Part shown: piece after piece, positions 9,338 to 20,146 of the stretch
Numbering within the stretch: position 1 is the first letter of the stretch
How the letters are laid out: every line of letters begins with the position of its first letter
Assembly (NCBI GenBank): GCA_963576735.1
Contig: OY755177.1
Coordinates: 6,758,001 to 6,822,000 of the forward strand
Origin: Bedellia somnulentella
Taxonomy: Eukaryota; Arthropoda; Insecta; Lepidoptera; Bedelliidae
Direction of reading: 5' to 3'
DNA length: 64,000 nucleotides
The notes under the pieces: model-generated
Told to the model about the DNA's origin: nothing
The model's database searches: none
Seen by the model: the letters and a program-made list of their open reading frames with translations, nothing else
Program-made: the position numbers and the translations under genes

Positions 9338-12140
9338 TCTTTCTTTGGCGTCCTTTATTTCTTTTTCCTTCGTGGTATCCATTCGGTGACACGCTTTGTC
9401 CATCTGGAGTTTTCCATTCGGCAGATATGTCCCGCCCATTTCCATTTAAATTTCTTAATTCTACTTAGTATGTCGCAGATCTTTGTTTTTCTTCTTATAT
9501 CAATGTTCTTTATTCTGTCATGTAGTTTTATATTCAGCATACTTCTTTCCATTTTTCTTTGACATATTGCCAGTCTATCTTCGTCTTCTTTCCTTAAGGA
9601 CCAGCTCTGACATCCATACATTAAACTTGGCAAATTAGCAGTTTCGTATAATTTCTTTTTTGTTTTAATATTTATCTGTTTGTTTTTCATGATTTCTTTG
9701 AAACTCCAGTACTTACTCCATGCAATAGCTATGCGTCTCTTAATTTCATTTTCAGTTCGGTTTTTGAAAGATACCCGCTGTCCCAGGTAGATGTATTCAT
9801 CCACGAACTCTACATTTCTGTCTTCCACTATAACATCTTCTCTGCTGCCATTAGTCATTATTTTGGTTTTAGTCGGGTTTAGGGACAGACCTACCTTTTT
9901 ACTATTTCTGGCCAAATCCTTCAGCATCTGTTGGATGTCTTGTGGGTTTTCCGAGAAAACGACAATGTCGTCTGCAAAACGTAGGTGACTCAAGTATTCG
10001 CCATCAATTTTTAGTCCTCTTTTATCCCATTTCAAGTTACGAAAAATAGACTCCAATACCACTGAGAAAATTTTTGGTGATATTGGGTCGCCTTGACGGA
10101 CTCCTTTCCTAATTGGGAACTCTCTACCTTCTCTTTCTAGTTTAACTCTTGCTGAATTATTGCTGTATATGTTATAAAGTAGAGCTATGTATCTTTCTTC
10201 AACTCCTTGTTGCCTTAGAGATTGCCAGATTTCCCTATAGTTCAATGAGTCAAAGGCTTTAGTGAAATCGATGAAACACATGTATAGAGTTCTATTATAT
10301 TCACTTGTTTTCTCTATTATTTGTGATACAACATGAATGTGATCCATTGTGGAGAAACTTTTGCGGAAACCGGCTTGCTCGCGCGGCTGGTTTTCGTCCA
10401 AAATTTTTATCAGTAGTATTTTTGAAAATATTTAATATATGTTAGACATGAGGCTTATAGGCCGATACTTGTCCAAGTCACTTCGATCGCCTGTTTTGTG
10501 GATCAGTATAATTGTAGATTTTGACCACTGCTTAGGTGTTTTTCCCGATTGAAGGATGTTATTAAACAATAATTGAAGTGGACCTTGTAATGTTTCTGAC
10601 AATGATTGCAGCAGTTCGTTAGTAACGTGGTCTTCCCCCGGTGATTTGTCGTTTTTTTGTGATTTTATTGCACATTCGATTTCAGCTTTTAGTATACATC
10701 CGGGTAGGGTAGAGTCACAAGGCGAATATATAGGTAGTTCTGATGAGTCATTTGATGTGTAGAGGTTTTCGTAGAAGTTGGTGGCCTCGTTTATTATATC
10801 CGGTCTTTTGTAGAGCTTTTTACCTTTTTTGTTTTTCACATTTGCTGTCCATTCACTCTTACATCTTAGCTCTTTAAATGCTTTTTTATGGCTCCAGTTT
10901 TCTCTATATATGTTTCGAATAATTTTTGTCTCTCATTCTTTTGGTGTTTTGATATGTGTCTGTTTATTTCCTTACTAATTGTTGTAATTTGCTGCCTAAT
11001 TTCCTTAGATCCCTTTTCTTGGTATAATTTTTTCCTGTCGTTTAGAAGTTGTAGAGTGTAGGTGTTAAGTGGTTGCTTCTCTTTATTTCTCTGTTTTGGA
11101 ATTTGCTCTATCAGTTCTTTCATCACTAATTCAAAGTTTTCGTATTGTTCCTGTATGTCTTGCGATTTGGTGACGGACTCTATAAAATTTTCTTCCCAAT
11201 ATTTGCTACTTATTCCAGTCAACTTTGGTAGGTCTCTTGACATGTTATTTTTTTTTCTTGATAAATGTTCTGTTTCTTTTTTCATTTAGCTTTAATTTAC
11301 ACCTTATCATTCGGTGATCTGTTGCAAAATTCAAATTGTGTTTAATATTAAAATGATGTGTGCGTTTTGGGTGGTTAGTTAGTATGTAGTCAATTTCATT
11401 TTTGTATAATCCATCTGGTGATTTCCATGTCCATTTCTGATGAGGTTTGATTTTGAACATGCTATTTATGAAAAATACATTCTTTTCAAGTGCAAACTCT
11501 ACCAGCCTTTGACCATGTTTGCTTCGTTGCCCGTGAGAGTAGTTACCAAAAATTGATTGTTCCCCTTGTTGCTTCTCACCAATTTGTGCGTTGAAATCTC
11601 CCATTAAAATTAGATTTTTTGTATGGATAGAGTCTAACACAGTATCCAAAGTGTGTTAGAAGATTTCCATATCATCCATGCTATAGCTTTCAGTGGGTAC
11701 ATAGACTTGAACAATCGTCCATATCTCTTTATCAGATATTCGAATTTCGATTGCAGCTATTCTGTCTGAGTAAGATTTGAAGCTGATTACAGAGTTTTTA
11801 AGTGACTTTTTTATAAGGAATCCAACGCCATTTTTTCCCTTTGTTCCAGTTGTGTGGTAGAGAATAAAATTATCGAATTCTTCAATTTTTTCGTTTTCTC
11901 TCCTTGTTTCACATAGGCCAATGATGTCCCATTTTATTTCGCTTATGGCATGGTTTAGTTCTAATAATCTTCTATCTTTTAATAGTGTCCGAACATTGAA
12001 ACTTGCAATATAGAGATAATTATCATTTTTGTTTTCTTCTTTACTTTTTTCAGAGTAATTTGTTTTAGGGGGGTTTTGGTCGTCTTCCTCCACGGTGACC
12101 AGCCGGCTTGGAGGAGTTGGAGGGACTATAGTTATACGAA
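9338..12140 (-). pseudogene. broken LINE ORF2 (endonuclease-RT), leftward
   Basis: This is a degraded relative of the intact LINE at 16869-21474. Reading leftwards: endonuclease N-terminus from 12093 (ASFNVRTLL, GLCETRREN), a TAA at about 11653 in place of a sense codon, the rest of the endonuclease (LMGDFNAQIG, TDHRMI) to 11245, a frameshift in an A-run near 11250-11285, a linker to 10866, a stop and a frameshift near 10840-10866, RT fingers to 10432, one TAA, then RT palm (FIDFTKAFDS, GVRQGDPISP, RFADDIVVF) and C-terminus to 9355. At least two stops and two frameshifts make it non-functional. Its 3' end abuts the CR1-like LINE tail. No ORF1 is present. Confidence 0.85.
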
Positions 12141-12296
12141 ATTATTACATTATCTTAAATAATATATCTTAGTATTCTCAGTTAATGTCTAGTACCTACC
12201 GTCAAATTGACCGCTGCGGTCTTTGAAGGTAGAGATGCGCCGAAATTCGTTAAACATTCGGTATTACCGAAGTTCGGCAGATTTACCGAAGTTCGT
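11881..12296. repeat. 416-bp direct repeat, left copy
   Basis: This segment covers the 5' part of the broken leftward LINE, a short spacer and the first bases of a hAT element. It recurs at 13042-13731, where a SINE interrupts it. Only about three substitutions are visible between the copies (for example near 11888, 12086 and 12239). It lies against the 5'-truncated end of the LINE fragment at 12297-13041. Confidence 0.9.
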
Positions 12297-13041
12297 TCGA
12301 AGGTTTTTGAGAGAGAGGTGAATATGACCGAATGCGTGATTGAGATTAATGGTAAGAAAGTGGAACAAGTGAAAGAGTTTGTATATTTGGGAAGTTTGTT
12401 TACTAGGGATGGAAAGTGTGATGAAGATATCGAGAGAAGAGTGAAAAAGGGTAATGCGGTAAATGGAGCACTGGATAGTCTAATGTCTAGTCAGTCGGTG
12501 TCTGAAAAGGCCCGAATGGCTGTGTATGATGCTGTCCTCGTTCCTACGCTTATGTATGGCAGTGAATGTTGGGTGTGGCAGAAGAAGCATGAAAGTAGAG
12601 TGAATGCAGTAGAAATGAGATCCCTCAGAAAAGTGTGTAATGTCAGGTTATGTGATCGTGTGAGGAATGATGTGATTCGTGAAAGGTGTGGTGTAAAAGA
12701 TGATATTGTAAGAAAGATAGAAAAAGGAATGTTGAGATGGTTTGGGCACGTAGAGAGGATGGATGACAGTAAATTGGTGAAAGAGATATATAGAGCCAAT
12801 GTGGAAGGTAATGTTAGTAGAGGACGACCTCGGAGGACACATTTGGATCAAATAGAAAATGTGCTCAAAAAGGCAGGTGTCCGCAGTATGAAGAATAAAA
12901 GAGCATGTATGAAAAGATTGATGGATGTAAACGAAGCCAGAGAGGTTTGCCAGGATCGTACAAAGTGGCGATCGATAGTCTCTGCCTACCCCAATGGGAA
13001 CTAACGGCGTGAGAATATGGATGTATGTATGAATATGTATG
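12297..13041 (+). mobile_element. 5'-truncated LINE (family 2), 3' end of ORF2
   Basis: An open frame to 13004 encodes the C-terminal third of a non-LTR RT polyprotein: VKEFVYLGSLFTRDGKCDE, VLVPTLMYGSECW, MLRWFGHVERMD, GRPRRTHLDQIENV and a terminal WRSIVSAYPNGN. The same family is represented at 28820-32315, 32470-32690 and 61840-62010. The 3' end has CCCCAATGGGA, GGCGTGA and an (ATGT)n tail to 13041. The 416-bp direct repeats on both sides have the arrangement of a target-site duplication. Confidence 0.85.
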
Positions 13042-13731
13042 TTCAATTATTTCGTTTTCTCTCCTTGTTTCACATAGGCCAATGATGTCCCATTTTATTT
13101 CGCTTATGGCATGGTTTAGTTCTAATAATCTTCTATCTTTTAATAGTGTCCGAACATTGAAACTTGCAATATAGAGATAATTATCATTTTTGTTTTCTTC
13201 TTTACTTTTTTCAGAGTAATTTGTTTTAGGGGGGTTTTGGTCGTCCTCCTCCACGGTGACCAGCCGGCTTGGAGGAGTTGGAGGGACTATAGTTATACGA
13301 AATTATTACATTATCTTAAATAATATATCTTAGTATTATTGACAGCCGTGGCCGAGTGGATAGGTGACTAGCTTCTCGGTCCGGAGGTCGCGGGTTCGAT
13401 CCCCGCTGAGAGCATCATTTATGTGATGAGCATAAATGATTGTTTCTTAGTCTTGGATGTTATTTATATGTGTATTATATAATATTAAATATATCGTTGA
13501 GTTAGTATCCCATAATACAAGTTCTACTTAGTTTGGGGCTAACTTGATCTGTGTAATATGTCCATATATATTTATGTCCATATATATTTATATTTATATT
13601 TATTTAGTATTCTCAGTTAATGTCTAGTACCTACCGTCAAATTGACCGCTGCGGTCTTTGAAGGTAGAGATGCACCGAAATTCGTTAAACATTCGGTATT
13701 ACCGAAGTTCGGCAGATTTACCGAAGTTCGT
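13042..13731. repeat. 416-bp direct repeat, right copy (interrupted by a SINE)
   Basis: Removing the SINE (13338-13603) and one copy of its 8-bp target duplication leaves exactly 416 bp matching 11881-12296. It begins directly after the (ATGT)n tail of the LINE fragment and ends inside the left terminus of the hAT element, whose sequence then continues normally. Confidence 0.9.
13338..13603 (+). mobile_element. tRNA-headed SINE with 8-bp target duplication
   Basis: The head GCCGTGGCCGAGTGGATAGG contains a Pol III A box. GGTTCGATCCCCGC is the B box. The body follows, with a TATATTTA-rich tail. It is flanked by TTAGTATT at 13330-13337 and 13604-13611. The same family lies inverted at 38530-38732. 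It interrupts the right 416-bp repeat but not the left one, so it inserted after that duplication arose. Confidence 0.85.
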
Positions 13732-13946
13732 ATTCGGCCGAATTTCGGTTACATTTGGCAGATTTAACCGAAGTTCGGCCGAAATTCGGTAGATAATAAA
13801 TATACAATAAAATATACTGAAAAAGTAAATAAATAGCTGTGTGAGTCGAGTTCCGGTGTTTGTTTGAAATATAAAAGAAACGCATTAATAAAATATTCAA
13901 ACATAAAGCAACTTAACATAATTGGTGTTATATAATATATATTAAC

Positions 13947-14266
13947 ACTGCCTCCGTTGTCTCGCGGTTATACGCTTGTTTTCAAGTACGGAGGTCTCGG
14001 GTTAGATCCCCGGGTATGGTAAACTTACAAATTTAATTTGTAAGATTCAACCCAGTTTGGAAGGATATTGCAGGCTGATTATCCGAAAATTAAGATGCTC
14101 CGTGCTTCGGAGGGCACGTTAAGCCCGGCTACTATTACGGTAGTAGTCGTTAGTCCGCCAACCCGCAATTGCCCAGCGTGGTGAACTAAGGCCAAATCGC
14201 CCTATATAGGGTAGGCTTGGGCCCCTTGGTGTGGACATATATAGGCTGTGAGGATATTATATATAT
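13947..14266 (+). mobile_element. tRNA-headed SINE, second family
   Basis: The head TGCCTCCGTTGTCTCGCGG with the B-box-like GGGTTAGATCCCCGG is followed by a body containing GATGCTCCGTGCTTCGGAGG and GTCCGCCAACCCGCAATTG, typical of widespread lepidopteran tRNA-derived SINEs. The tail is ATATATGAGG. It lies inside the hAT element. Confidence 0.7.
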
Positions 14267-15360
14267 GAGGTGTTCTCACCCACGGGTGTTGTAAGGGCCG
14301 ACTAAGGGTGTGGGGCTTTTTTTCCATTTACCCCCGACTTTTGCATTTTGTTGTGATCGTACTCCTCCCAAACGGCTCAACTCAGAACCCTGAAATTTTG
14401 CACGGTGGTCAAGGGCCATGTCTAGATGGTTTATGTAATTTTGATAAAAATCGGATGTATCACGGAGGAATAATCATCATTAAAAAAATACAATGTTAGT
14501 ATATGGAAAAATTACGTAAAAAATGCCAGAGCGTGAAAATTGTTTTTTTTATATTCGATCGTCCCAAAGTCATTACGTCCGTTTGTGCTCCGACACTTGG
14601 CGATTTTCCGAACTTTTGAACGCTAATAAAATTTTTTTGAACGAAAAATTTCTTTAACATACTCCTTTTCGGACGTTTTGGATGCTAATACAATTCACAA
14701 GTCTCAGGGCATAAGTTTGGACCGCGCAGTGATTGATATTGGTACGTCTGAGTTCGGGTTGGGATTAACTTACGTTGCTTGCTCAAGAGTTCGCTCATAT
14801 TAAGGGCTTATGCTTGATCCACCATTTCCGATTACTCGAATTTTGGCAATCAACAAACATTCAGGATTCATGGTGTACGTGGAGAAATAGCTCGCCTCCA
14901 AAATTTATCCGATCCATAAACGCATATGTATATGTTTTTTTCAACAATAAAAATTGTTAACAATTTAAGTTCTCCAAAATCAGGACTCTAACTCCTTTGC
15001 AGTTTTGTGTAGAATCAATCACGCGCTTAGGTAAACCAACAAGTATATTCAAAGATTCATAACAAATTGCATAGCAACGCGTGTTGAGATATTTGTAGAA
15101 TAAATCGTTCAACGATAAGTAATATCTGAGAATCTGGCAATTGGCTTCGCTCCTTTTATTGGCATCCGACGACGGTCCCATGCCAACCTAGTTTAAGTGG
15201 TTTTTGCGCGATGCGGTTGGAAACCCATAACCAAGGGTACTTTATTTCTACCATCTTGTCCCGTATAGACTTTTTAATGTGAATGGAGAGTTTTAGCTCT
15301 GAAGTTCTGGCTACCCCTTTTTGGGATTTATGGCCGTGAGTATACGTATGTTTGTATCGT
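14267..15360 (+). repeat. SINE-like repeat (GACTAAGG family), split by an insertion
   Basis: The left part (14267-14322, CACGGGTG..GCCGACTAAGG..GGGGCTTTTTT) and right part (15193-15360, GCGATGCGGTTGG..ACCCAT ... GGCTACCCCTTTTTGGG..GGCCGTGAGTATACGTATG) join to give the same repeat as at 55454-55706, 40030-40235 and 63802-64000. A segment of about 870 bp has inserted in the middle. Its end carries the CCCC-loop-GGGG hairpin plus GCCGTGA and an ATGT-like tail shared with the family 2 LINE. Confidence 0.7.
14323..15192 (+). mobile_element. transposon fragment with Pif1-like helicase remnant
   Basis: About 14665-14815 encodes, with frame breaks, the end of a Pif1/RecD-type helicase: NTIHKSQGISLDRAVIDIG followed by LGLTYVACSRVRS. 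Such helicases are carried by Helitrons and some other DNA elements. The flanking non-coding parts (14323-14660 and 14925-15192) are homologous to the inverted sequence at 24668-25324 inside the TIR element, where the helicase part is absent. On the minus strand 14957-15181 keeps an open 74-codon frame beginning MGPSSDANKRSEANCQ, which the other copy also shows in damaged form. Confidence 0.6.
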
Positions 15361-15600
15361 ATGTACTTATCTTATATTTCTTTCTGACTTATTTTAAGTC
15401 TTAATTTATGTAACAAAGTATGTGTAATTGTAAGTATGTAGTATATATAATTCTTCATTGTAAAAAAAAGCGCGAAATTCAACCAAACTTCGGTCGAAAT
15501 TTGGCTTCGGCATATGCCATATACATATATATGTATACCGAACATTCGGCCGAATTCGACATTCAGCAGAACTCACATTCGGTGCAACACTATTTGAAGG

Positions 15601-15927
15601 TATTGCATAAAACTCGGCCCTTCTAGTGTGTTAAAGATTATCTTAGTTTGAGTTTTCTTGGGAAATGAATCCGATATCAAAATATATTAATATACTTACT
15701 TATAGCCACGTCCATAATTCCCACTAGGATAGGCAGTTTCCATTAACATATCTCTCTTGCCTCCCTTACATGCATCGCATGCACGTTTTCCTCCGGTCTC
15801 GAAATATTCTACTAGTCCTTCTTCTTCTAATAACATCATCCACATTGGCTCTATTATATTTATATCTCTTTGGCAACTTTTTTTCTTCTATCTGTACTAT
15901 GTGCCCAAAACACCTTTTAGAGTATTA
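15601..15927. other. spacer with LINE/SINE tail remnants
   Basis: No gene. Around 15690-15745, on the minus strand, sequence resembling the CCTATCC..GGGAATTATGGACGTGG tail of the SINE-like repeat is followed by family 2 LINE-like words (about 15770-15915, minus strand: ATAGAGCCAATGTGG, GGGCACATAG). Confidence 0.4.
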
Positions 15928-17218
15928 GGCACGTTTAAAAAAATGTACACCCCTGTTTTTGCACTGTCCCAAAAGTTTAATGCTTTTGGGAAGTTATGTG
16001 TAGCTGCATTTTATTGCAGAAGTATTTTTAAATGAAAGCTTATTTAATAAACTAACAATATATATAACATAAATATCAAATAATTATAATGAGAATCAGT
16101 AGTAAATAAACATATATTTTGGCTCAGATGACATCATTTTTTGAGTGTCCCACCAACAATTTGATACAAATAAAACGTGTTTGCTCCTTTTTTAATTTGA
16201 AAACCTCTCCTAAATTTGAGTTTTATGTGAAGGTTGTACCATGTTTTATGTATTTTTAATGTATCTTTCCCTAATTTATACATAACTTTTCCATTGTTTG
16301 TACGATAGTACTATCCCAGAATTTACGAAATCCTTGTTAATCAGTTTGGTGACGGCTCAAATAGTAGATTTTTTTACAACTATTTCAAAAGTGGCAGAGG
16401 TATTTCTCTTTCCTCAGCTCATGCTACTCCTACGAGGGATTTACAGCCGCGAGTATATGTATGTATTTCTTTTAGTCAAAAAACTTATGCGATTTACAGA
16501 AATGTGATTATTTTTACAAACATGGAACTCTACCTTAATTTTATCAGCCTTGTCCGTTTGCTGACGGTCCCACCAACATTTTGGTAAAAATATATTTTAT
16601 TTGGGTCCAAATATTCCTCTTTCTTTCAACGATTTTATGTTATACTAGCTGACCCCACAGACTTCGTACTGTCAAAAGTGTAGACTTTCACGTGGTCAAA
16701 TTAACTGACCTGTTGAGGTCAAACTTAAACTACATTAACTTGAAACTTAAAAGTTAGACATATACTGTCGCGGGCATTTTTTTAGATCATTTAAAGAGAA
16801 ATAATTCTTTAATACATTTTTTTTGGGTAACTTAAACCGTTTACGCAGCGCACACAACGGTAGCCTTAATAATAATAATAATAATAAAGCCATTTATTTC
16901 TCACTTAAATTCTTTACATTTCAACTTAAAAATACAAATTATTATTAATTATGCACTTAAAATATAACATTCATTACATAACAATTTATTTTTAACATCA
17001 GATCTAATTAATATAAATTAAAATTTTAAAATCAAAATTATAAATTATAATTATAAATTAAAATTATAAATCAAAATTATAAATCAAAATTAAAATTAAA
17101 ATTATTTACAAATATAATATATACAGCATTACATCATTTGTTTAAAAATATTTATCATTTAACATTTAACTGCATTTAATTTATTTTTAGTGTTATAACT
17201 TATTCTTATTTATACATT

Positions 17219-20056
17219 TTATTCTTTTATGTGAGACACCCATTTTTGGGCGTAGGCCTCCTCCAACCCCTTCCATTTGTCTCTCTGCTTGGCTGTGCGG
17301 ATCCACGTAGCGCCAGCCAACTGCACGATGTCGTCCGCCCAGCGCCGCCGTGGTCTGCCGCGTGGCCTCGTCGCTTCTCTGGGATACCAGTGAAGGAGTC
17401 TCTCACTCCACCGGTTGTCAGTTGTTCTCGTGACGTGACCTGCCCATCTCCACTTGAGTCTGCATGCTAGCTCTACGGCGTCTGTCACCTTGGTCATATT
17501 TCTGAGTGATGTGTTTCGTACCCTGTGTTTTAGCTTGATGTTTAGCATGCTCCGTTCAGCTGCTCTCTGAAACACATTAAGTTTTTGAACGATATTTTTA
17601 GTAAGGGTCCAAGTTTGACACCCGTAGAGTAGGGTGGGAAGAACAATCGTGTCCATCGCTTTCTTTTTAAGATGTGTCGGAAGCTTGGACTTGAATACAT
17701 CCTTGAGACTCCAGTATTTGCCCCACGCTTTCTTTATTCTTCGTTCTACTTCTCTAGATGTTTGATCAGCGAATGTAATATTTTGTCCCAAGTAAATGTA
17801 CTCTTCTACGTAATCTATGGTGTGTTCTGCTATTTTGATAGGGATTTTTTGATAGTTTGTCATGGCAAACGTTTTTTGCTTGTTCATCTGAAGCCCACAG
17901 TTTTTACTCTGTTGGTCAAGCGTTTCTATCATGTGGACTAGGGTCTCGTGGCTTTCTGCAATGAGAACAATATCGTCAGCGAATCTAAGATTGTTAAGGA
18001 CTTCTCCATTAATATTCACACCGATTTCATCCCAACTTAGTTGTCTAAAAATTTGTTCTAATAATGCTGTGAACAGGTTGGGCGAAACCGGGTCGCCTTG
18101 TTTTACTCCTCGCTGTATGTTGAATGGTTCTCCTTTTCTCTCTAGTTTAACGATTCCCTTACTATTTTTGTAGATTTCTTTTAGTATATCAATGTAGGCT
18201 GTCTCTACGCCTTGCTCTACCAAAGCCTGCCATAGGGGTTCGTGCTTAATAGAGTCAAAAGCTTTGCAATAATCTATAAAGGCAATATAGAGCTTTTTAT
18301 TATACTCTGTGCATTTTTCAATTAGTTGTGTGATGGTAAATATATGGTCTGTGGTAGAGTAGCTCTTTCGGAATCCAGCTTGTTCTCTAGGTTGGTTACT
18401 GTCCAGCATTTTAGATATCCTTTTTAAAAGTAGAGTTGCGAATACTTTGTAAATTGTTTGTTGTAAGCTTATTGGCCTGTAGTTGTCTAGGCTCATAGGA
18501 TCTCCTTTTTTGTAGAGAAGGGTTATTATCGATATACCCCAATCTTTCGGGATTTTCTTTTGCTCTAAAACACTGTTAAATAGCTTTGTTAGCACTGGCG
18601 TGAGAGGCTCGCTGATTGCTTTCAGGATATCATTAGTTATACCGTCATCTCCAGGACTTTTTGATGATTTAAGGTGTTGTATTGCATGTCTGATTTCACT
18701 GTCTATAAATGGCGGGACACAGTCCTCAGAATCAGCTTTCGGAATTTCATCAATGTGTGCTGAGGATTTTGCTTCGTATAGAGTCTTGTAAAAGTTCGTA
18801 GCCGTATTGATTAAGTCTTGTCTGTTTGATATGTTAGCATGTTTGTCTTTTAATGTCATTATCCAGGGTTTACTCGTATTTAGTTTATTTTGGGCTCTCT
18901 TGTAAGATGATCTTTTTTCTAGTTCTTCTTCGATTATTTTGAAACGATGTGATTTCCATTCTCGTTTCATTTCTTTTCTTATGAGTTTGTAGAGCGCACT
19001 TAGGTGCTTTTTTTCGGAACTTGATTTATTTTCTATATTTTTCAGTCTATTTCTCTCATTTATAAGCTTCTCTAGGTGAGGAGTTATTATTGTTTCAGTC
19101 GCTTCAGTTCGTTTGGGTAGTTTTTTAATAGCCTCATTGATATTAGTTGTGAGTTTATGATATGCTAACTCTACATCTGCATAGTTAGTGATTTCTATGT
19201 GCTCGGAAATTATACTACAAAGTGACTCTTGCTCTAGTGGATTCAAATTTTTTAGGCTGTTTCTATATTTTTTCCGTGACTTCTTGTTAAGTTCTTGATA
19301 TGCCAAACTGGCTCTGACAATTCTATGGTCTGTTGAGAAGGTTGAATTAATCACCTGGACGTCAGAGACGTCTGTTATATTTCTGACTAATATGAAGTCA
19401 ATTTCATTTCTAACTTTGTTATTTGGTGATATCCAAGTCCATTTTTGTTTATTATTCTTTTTGAACTGTGAGTTGGCAACGTAGAGTTGATTTTCGAAAC
19501 AGAATTGTAATAGTATTTTGCCTCTTTCATTCCTTTCTCCGAAGCCCCATGGCCCCATTACGTTTTTGTCTTCGTCTGTTCTTTTTCCCAGTTTTGAGTT
19601 AAAATCTCCCATAACTATTGTATTTTTATTAGAATTTTCTAATGCTGTTTGTAGGTCTTTGTAAAACGCATCAAGTTCTTCGATAGTTGATTGTTCTGTT
19701 GGGGCATAGCATTGGATTAGATGCATCTCTTTATTATTCAGCTTTAAGTCAAGTCGCATTACACGGTCTGAAATAGTCTTTATATCTATTATATTTGATT
19801 TTAGCTCTTTTCTGATGAAAAAACCAACTCCATTTCTTCCACTTTTGAACCCATGGAATATAAAAATGTATTGGTCGGTTTCTCTAATTTCTTTTCCTTC
19901 CTTTTTTATTTCGGATAATCCAATGATATCCCAATTAAACTTGCTTAGGCTATGTTTAAATTCTATCATTCTTGTTTCGTCTACTAACGATCTCACGTTC
20001 CAAGTACATATGTTAATACACTGCCTTGGTTGGTTGGAGGGTTTTGGTCTAATCAT
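17219..20056 (-). CDS. LINE ORF2: endonuclease and reverse transcriptase
   Basis: This 945-aa protein carries out target-primed reverse transcription. The endonuclease (residues about 10-245) has CTWNVRSL, GLSEIKKEG, IVMGDFNSKLG and TFSTDHRIV. The reverse transcriptase (about 480-760) has SIITLLYKKGD, YRPISLQQTIYK, AGFRKSYSTTDH, FIDYCKAFDS, GVKQGDPVSP and the catalytic FADD (near 693). The C-terminus has KWRWAGHV, GRPRRRWADD, and a final W..A.QRDKW..LEEAYAQKW. The protein is complete and uninterrupted. The broken copy at 9338-12140 and the tail at 3410-3835 belong to related elements. The first ATG sits directly after the 90-bp gap following ORF1, in a different frame; reinitiation after ORF1 is likely but not shown. 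Confidence 0.93.
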   Translation of the reverse strand: MIRPKPSNQPRQCINICTWNVRSLVDETRMIEFKHSLSKFNWDIIGLSEIKKEGKEIRETDQYIFIFHGFKSGRNGVGFFIRKELKSNIIDIKTISDRVMRLDLKLNNKEMHLIQCYAPTEQSTIEELDAFYKDLQTALENSNKNTIVMGDFNSKLGKRTDEDKNVMGPWGFGERNERGKILLQFCFENQLYVANSQFKKNNKQKWTWISPNNKVRNEIDFILVRNITDVSDVQVINSTFSTDHRIVRASLAYQELNKKSRKKYRNSLKNLNPLEQESLCSIISEHIEITNYADVELAYHKLTTNINEAIKKLPKRTEATETIITPHLEKLINERNRLKNIENKSSSEKKHLSALYKLIRKEMKREWKSHRFKIIEEELEKRSSYKRAQNKLNTSKPWIMTLKDKHANISNRQDLINTATNFYKTLYEAKSSAHIDEIPKADSEDCVPPFIDSEIRHAIQHLKSSKSPGDDGITNDILKAISEPLTPVLTKLFNSVLEQKKIPKDWGISIITLLYKKGDPMSLDNYRPISLQQTIYKVFATLLLKRISKMLDSNQPREQAGFRKSYSTTDHIFTITQLIEKCTEYNKKLYIAFIDYCKAFDSIKHEPLWQALVEQGVETAYIDILKEIYKNSKGIVKLERKGEPFNIQRGVKQGDPVSPNLFTALLEQIFRQLSWDEIGVNINGEVLNNLRFADDIVLIAESHETLVHMIETLDQQSKNCGLQMNKQKTFAMTNYQKIPIKIAEHTIDYVEEYIYLGQNITFADQTSREVERRIKKAWGKYWSLKDVFKSKLPTHLKKKAMDTIVLPTLLYGCQTWTLTKNIVQKLNVFQRAAERSMLNIKLKHRVRNTSLRNMTKVTDAVELACRLKWRWAGHVTRTTDNRWSERLLHWYPREATRPRGRPRRRWADDIVQLAGATWIRTAKQRDKWKGLEEAYAQKWVSHIKE

Positions 20057-20146
20057 CCCGCGGGGACCAGCCGTATTGGGAGATTTTTGGTATGTTTTTG
20101 ATATTTCTGTACTCGTTTTTGTAGGGAAGGAGGGGGCCTCTACACT

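Larger units (their letters stand above)
13665..15592. mobile_element. hAT-like element, decayed and filled with insertions
   Basis: The left end TAGAGATGCACCGAA and the inverted right end TAGTGTTGCACCGAA are near-identical TIRs. Both are followed by repeats of the word CCGAAnTTCGG. The flanks are identical 8-bp copies of TTTGAAGG (13657-13664 and 15593-15600), as expected for hAT. No transposase is recognisable; the interior is taken up by a SINE and an interrupted SINE-like repeat. The first 67 bp of this element are also present at 12230-12296 as part of the 416-bp direct repeat. Confidence 0.8.

Noticed and set aside
12491..13046. Minus-strand frames of 102 and 132 codons
   Set aside because: They are antisense to the LINE C-terminus and have no domain.
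12865..13254. 129-codon minus-strand protein resembling an endonuclease start
   Set aside because: It is the right 416-bp repeat copy read into the LINE tail, a duplicate of the broken ORF at 11656-12093 rather than a separate gene.
13345..13415. tRNA gene
   Set aside because: A and B boxes are present, but the anticodon arm is not tRNA-like and a SINE body, tail and target duplication follow.
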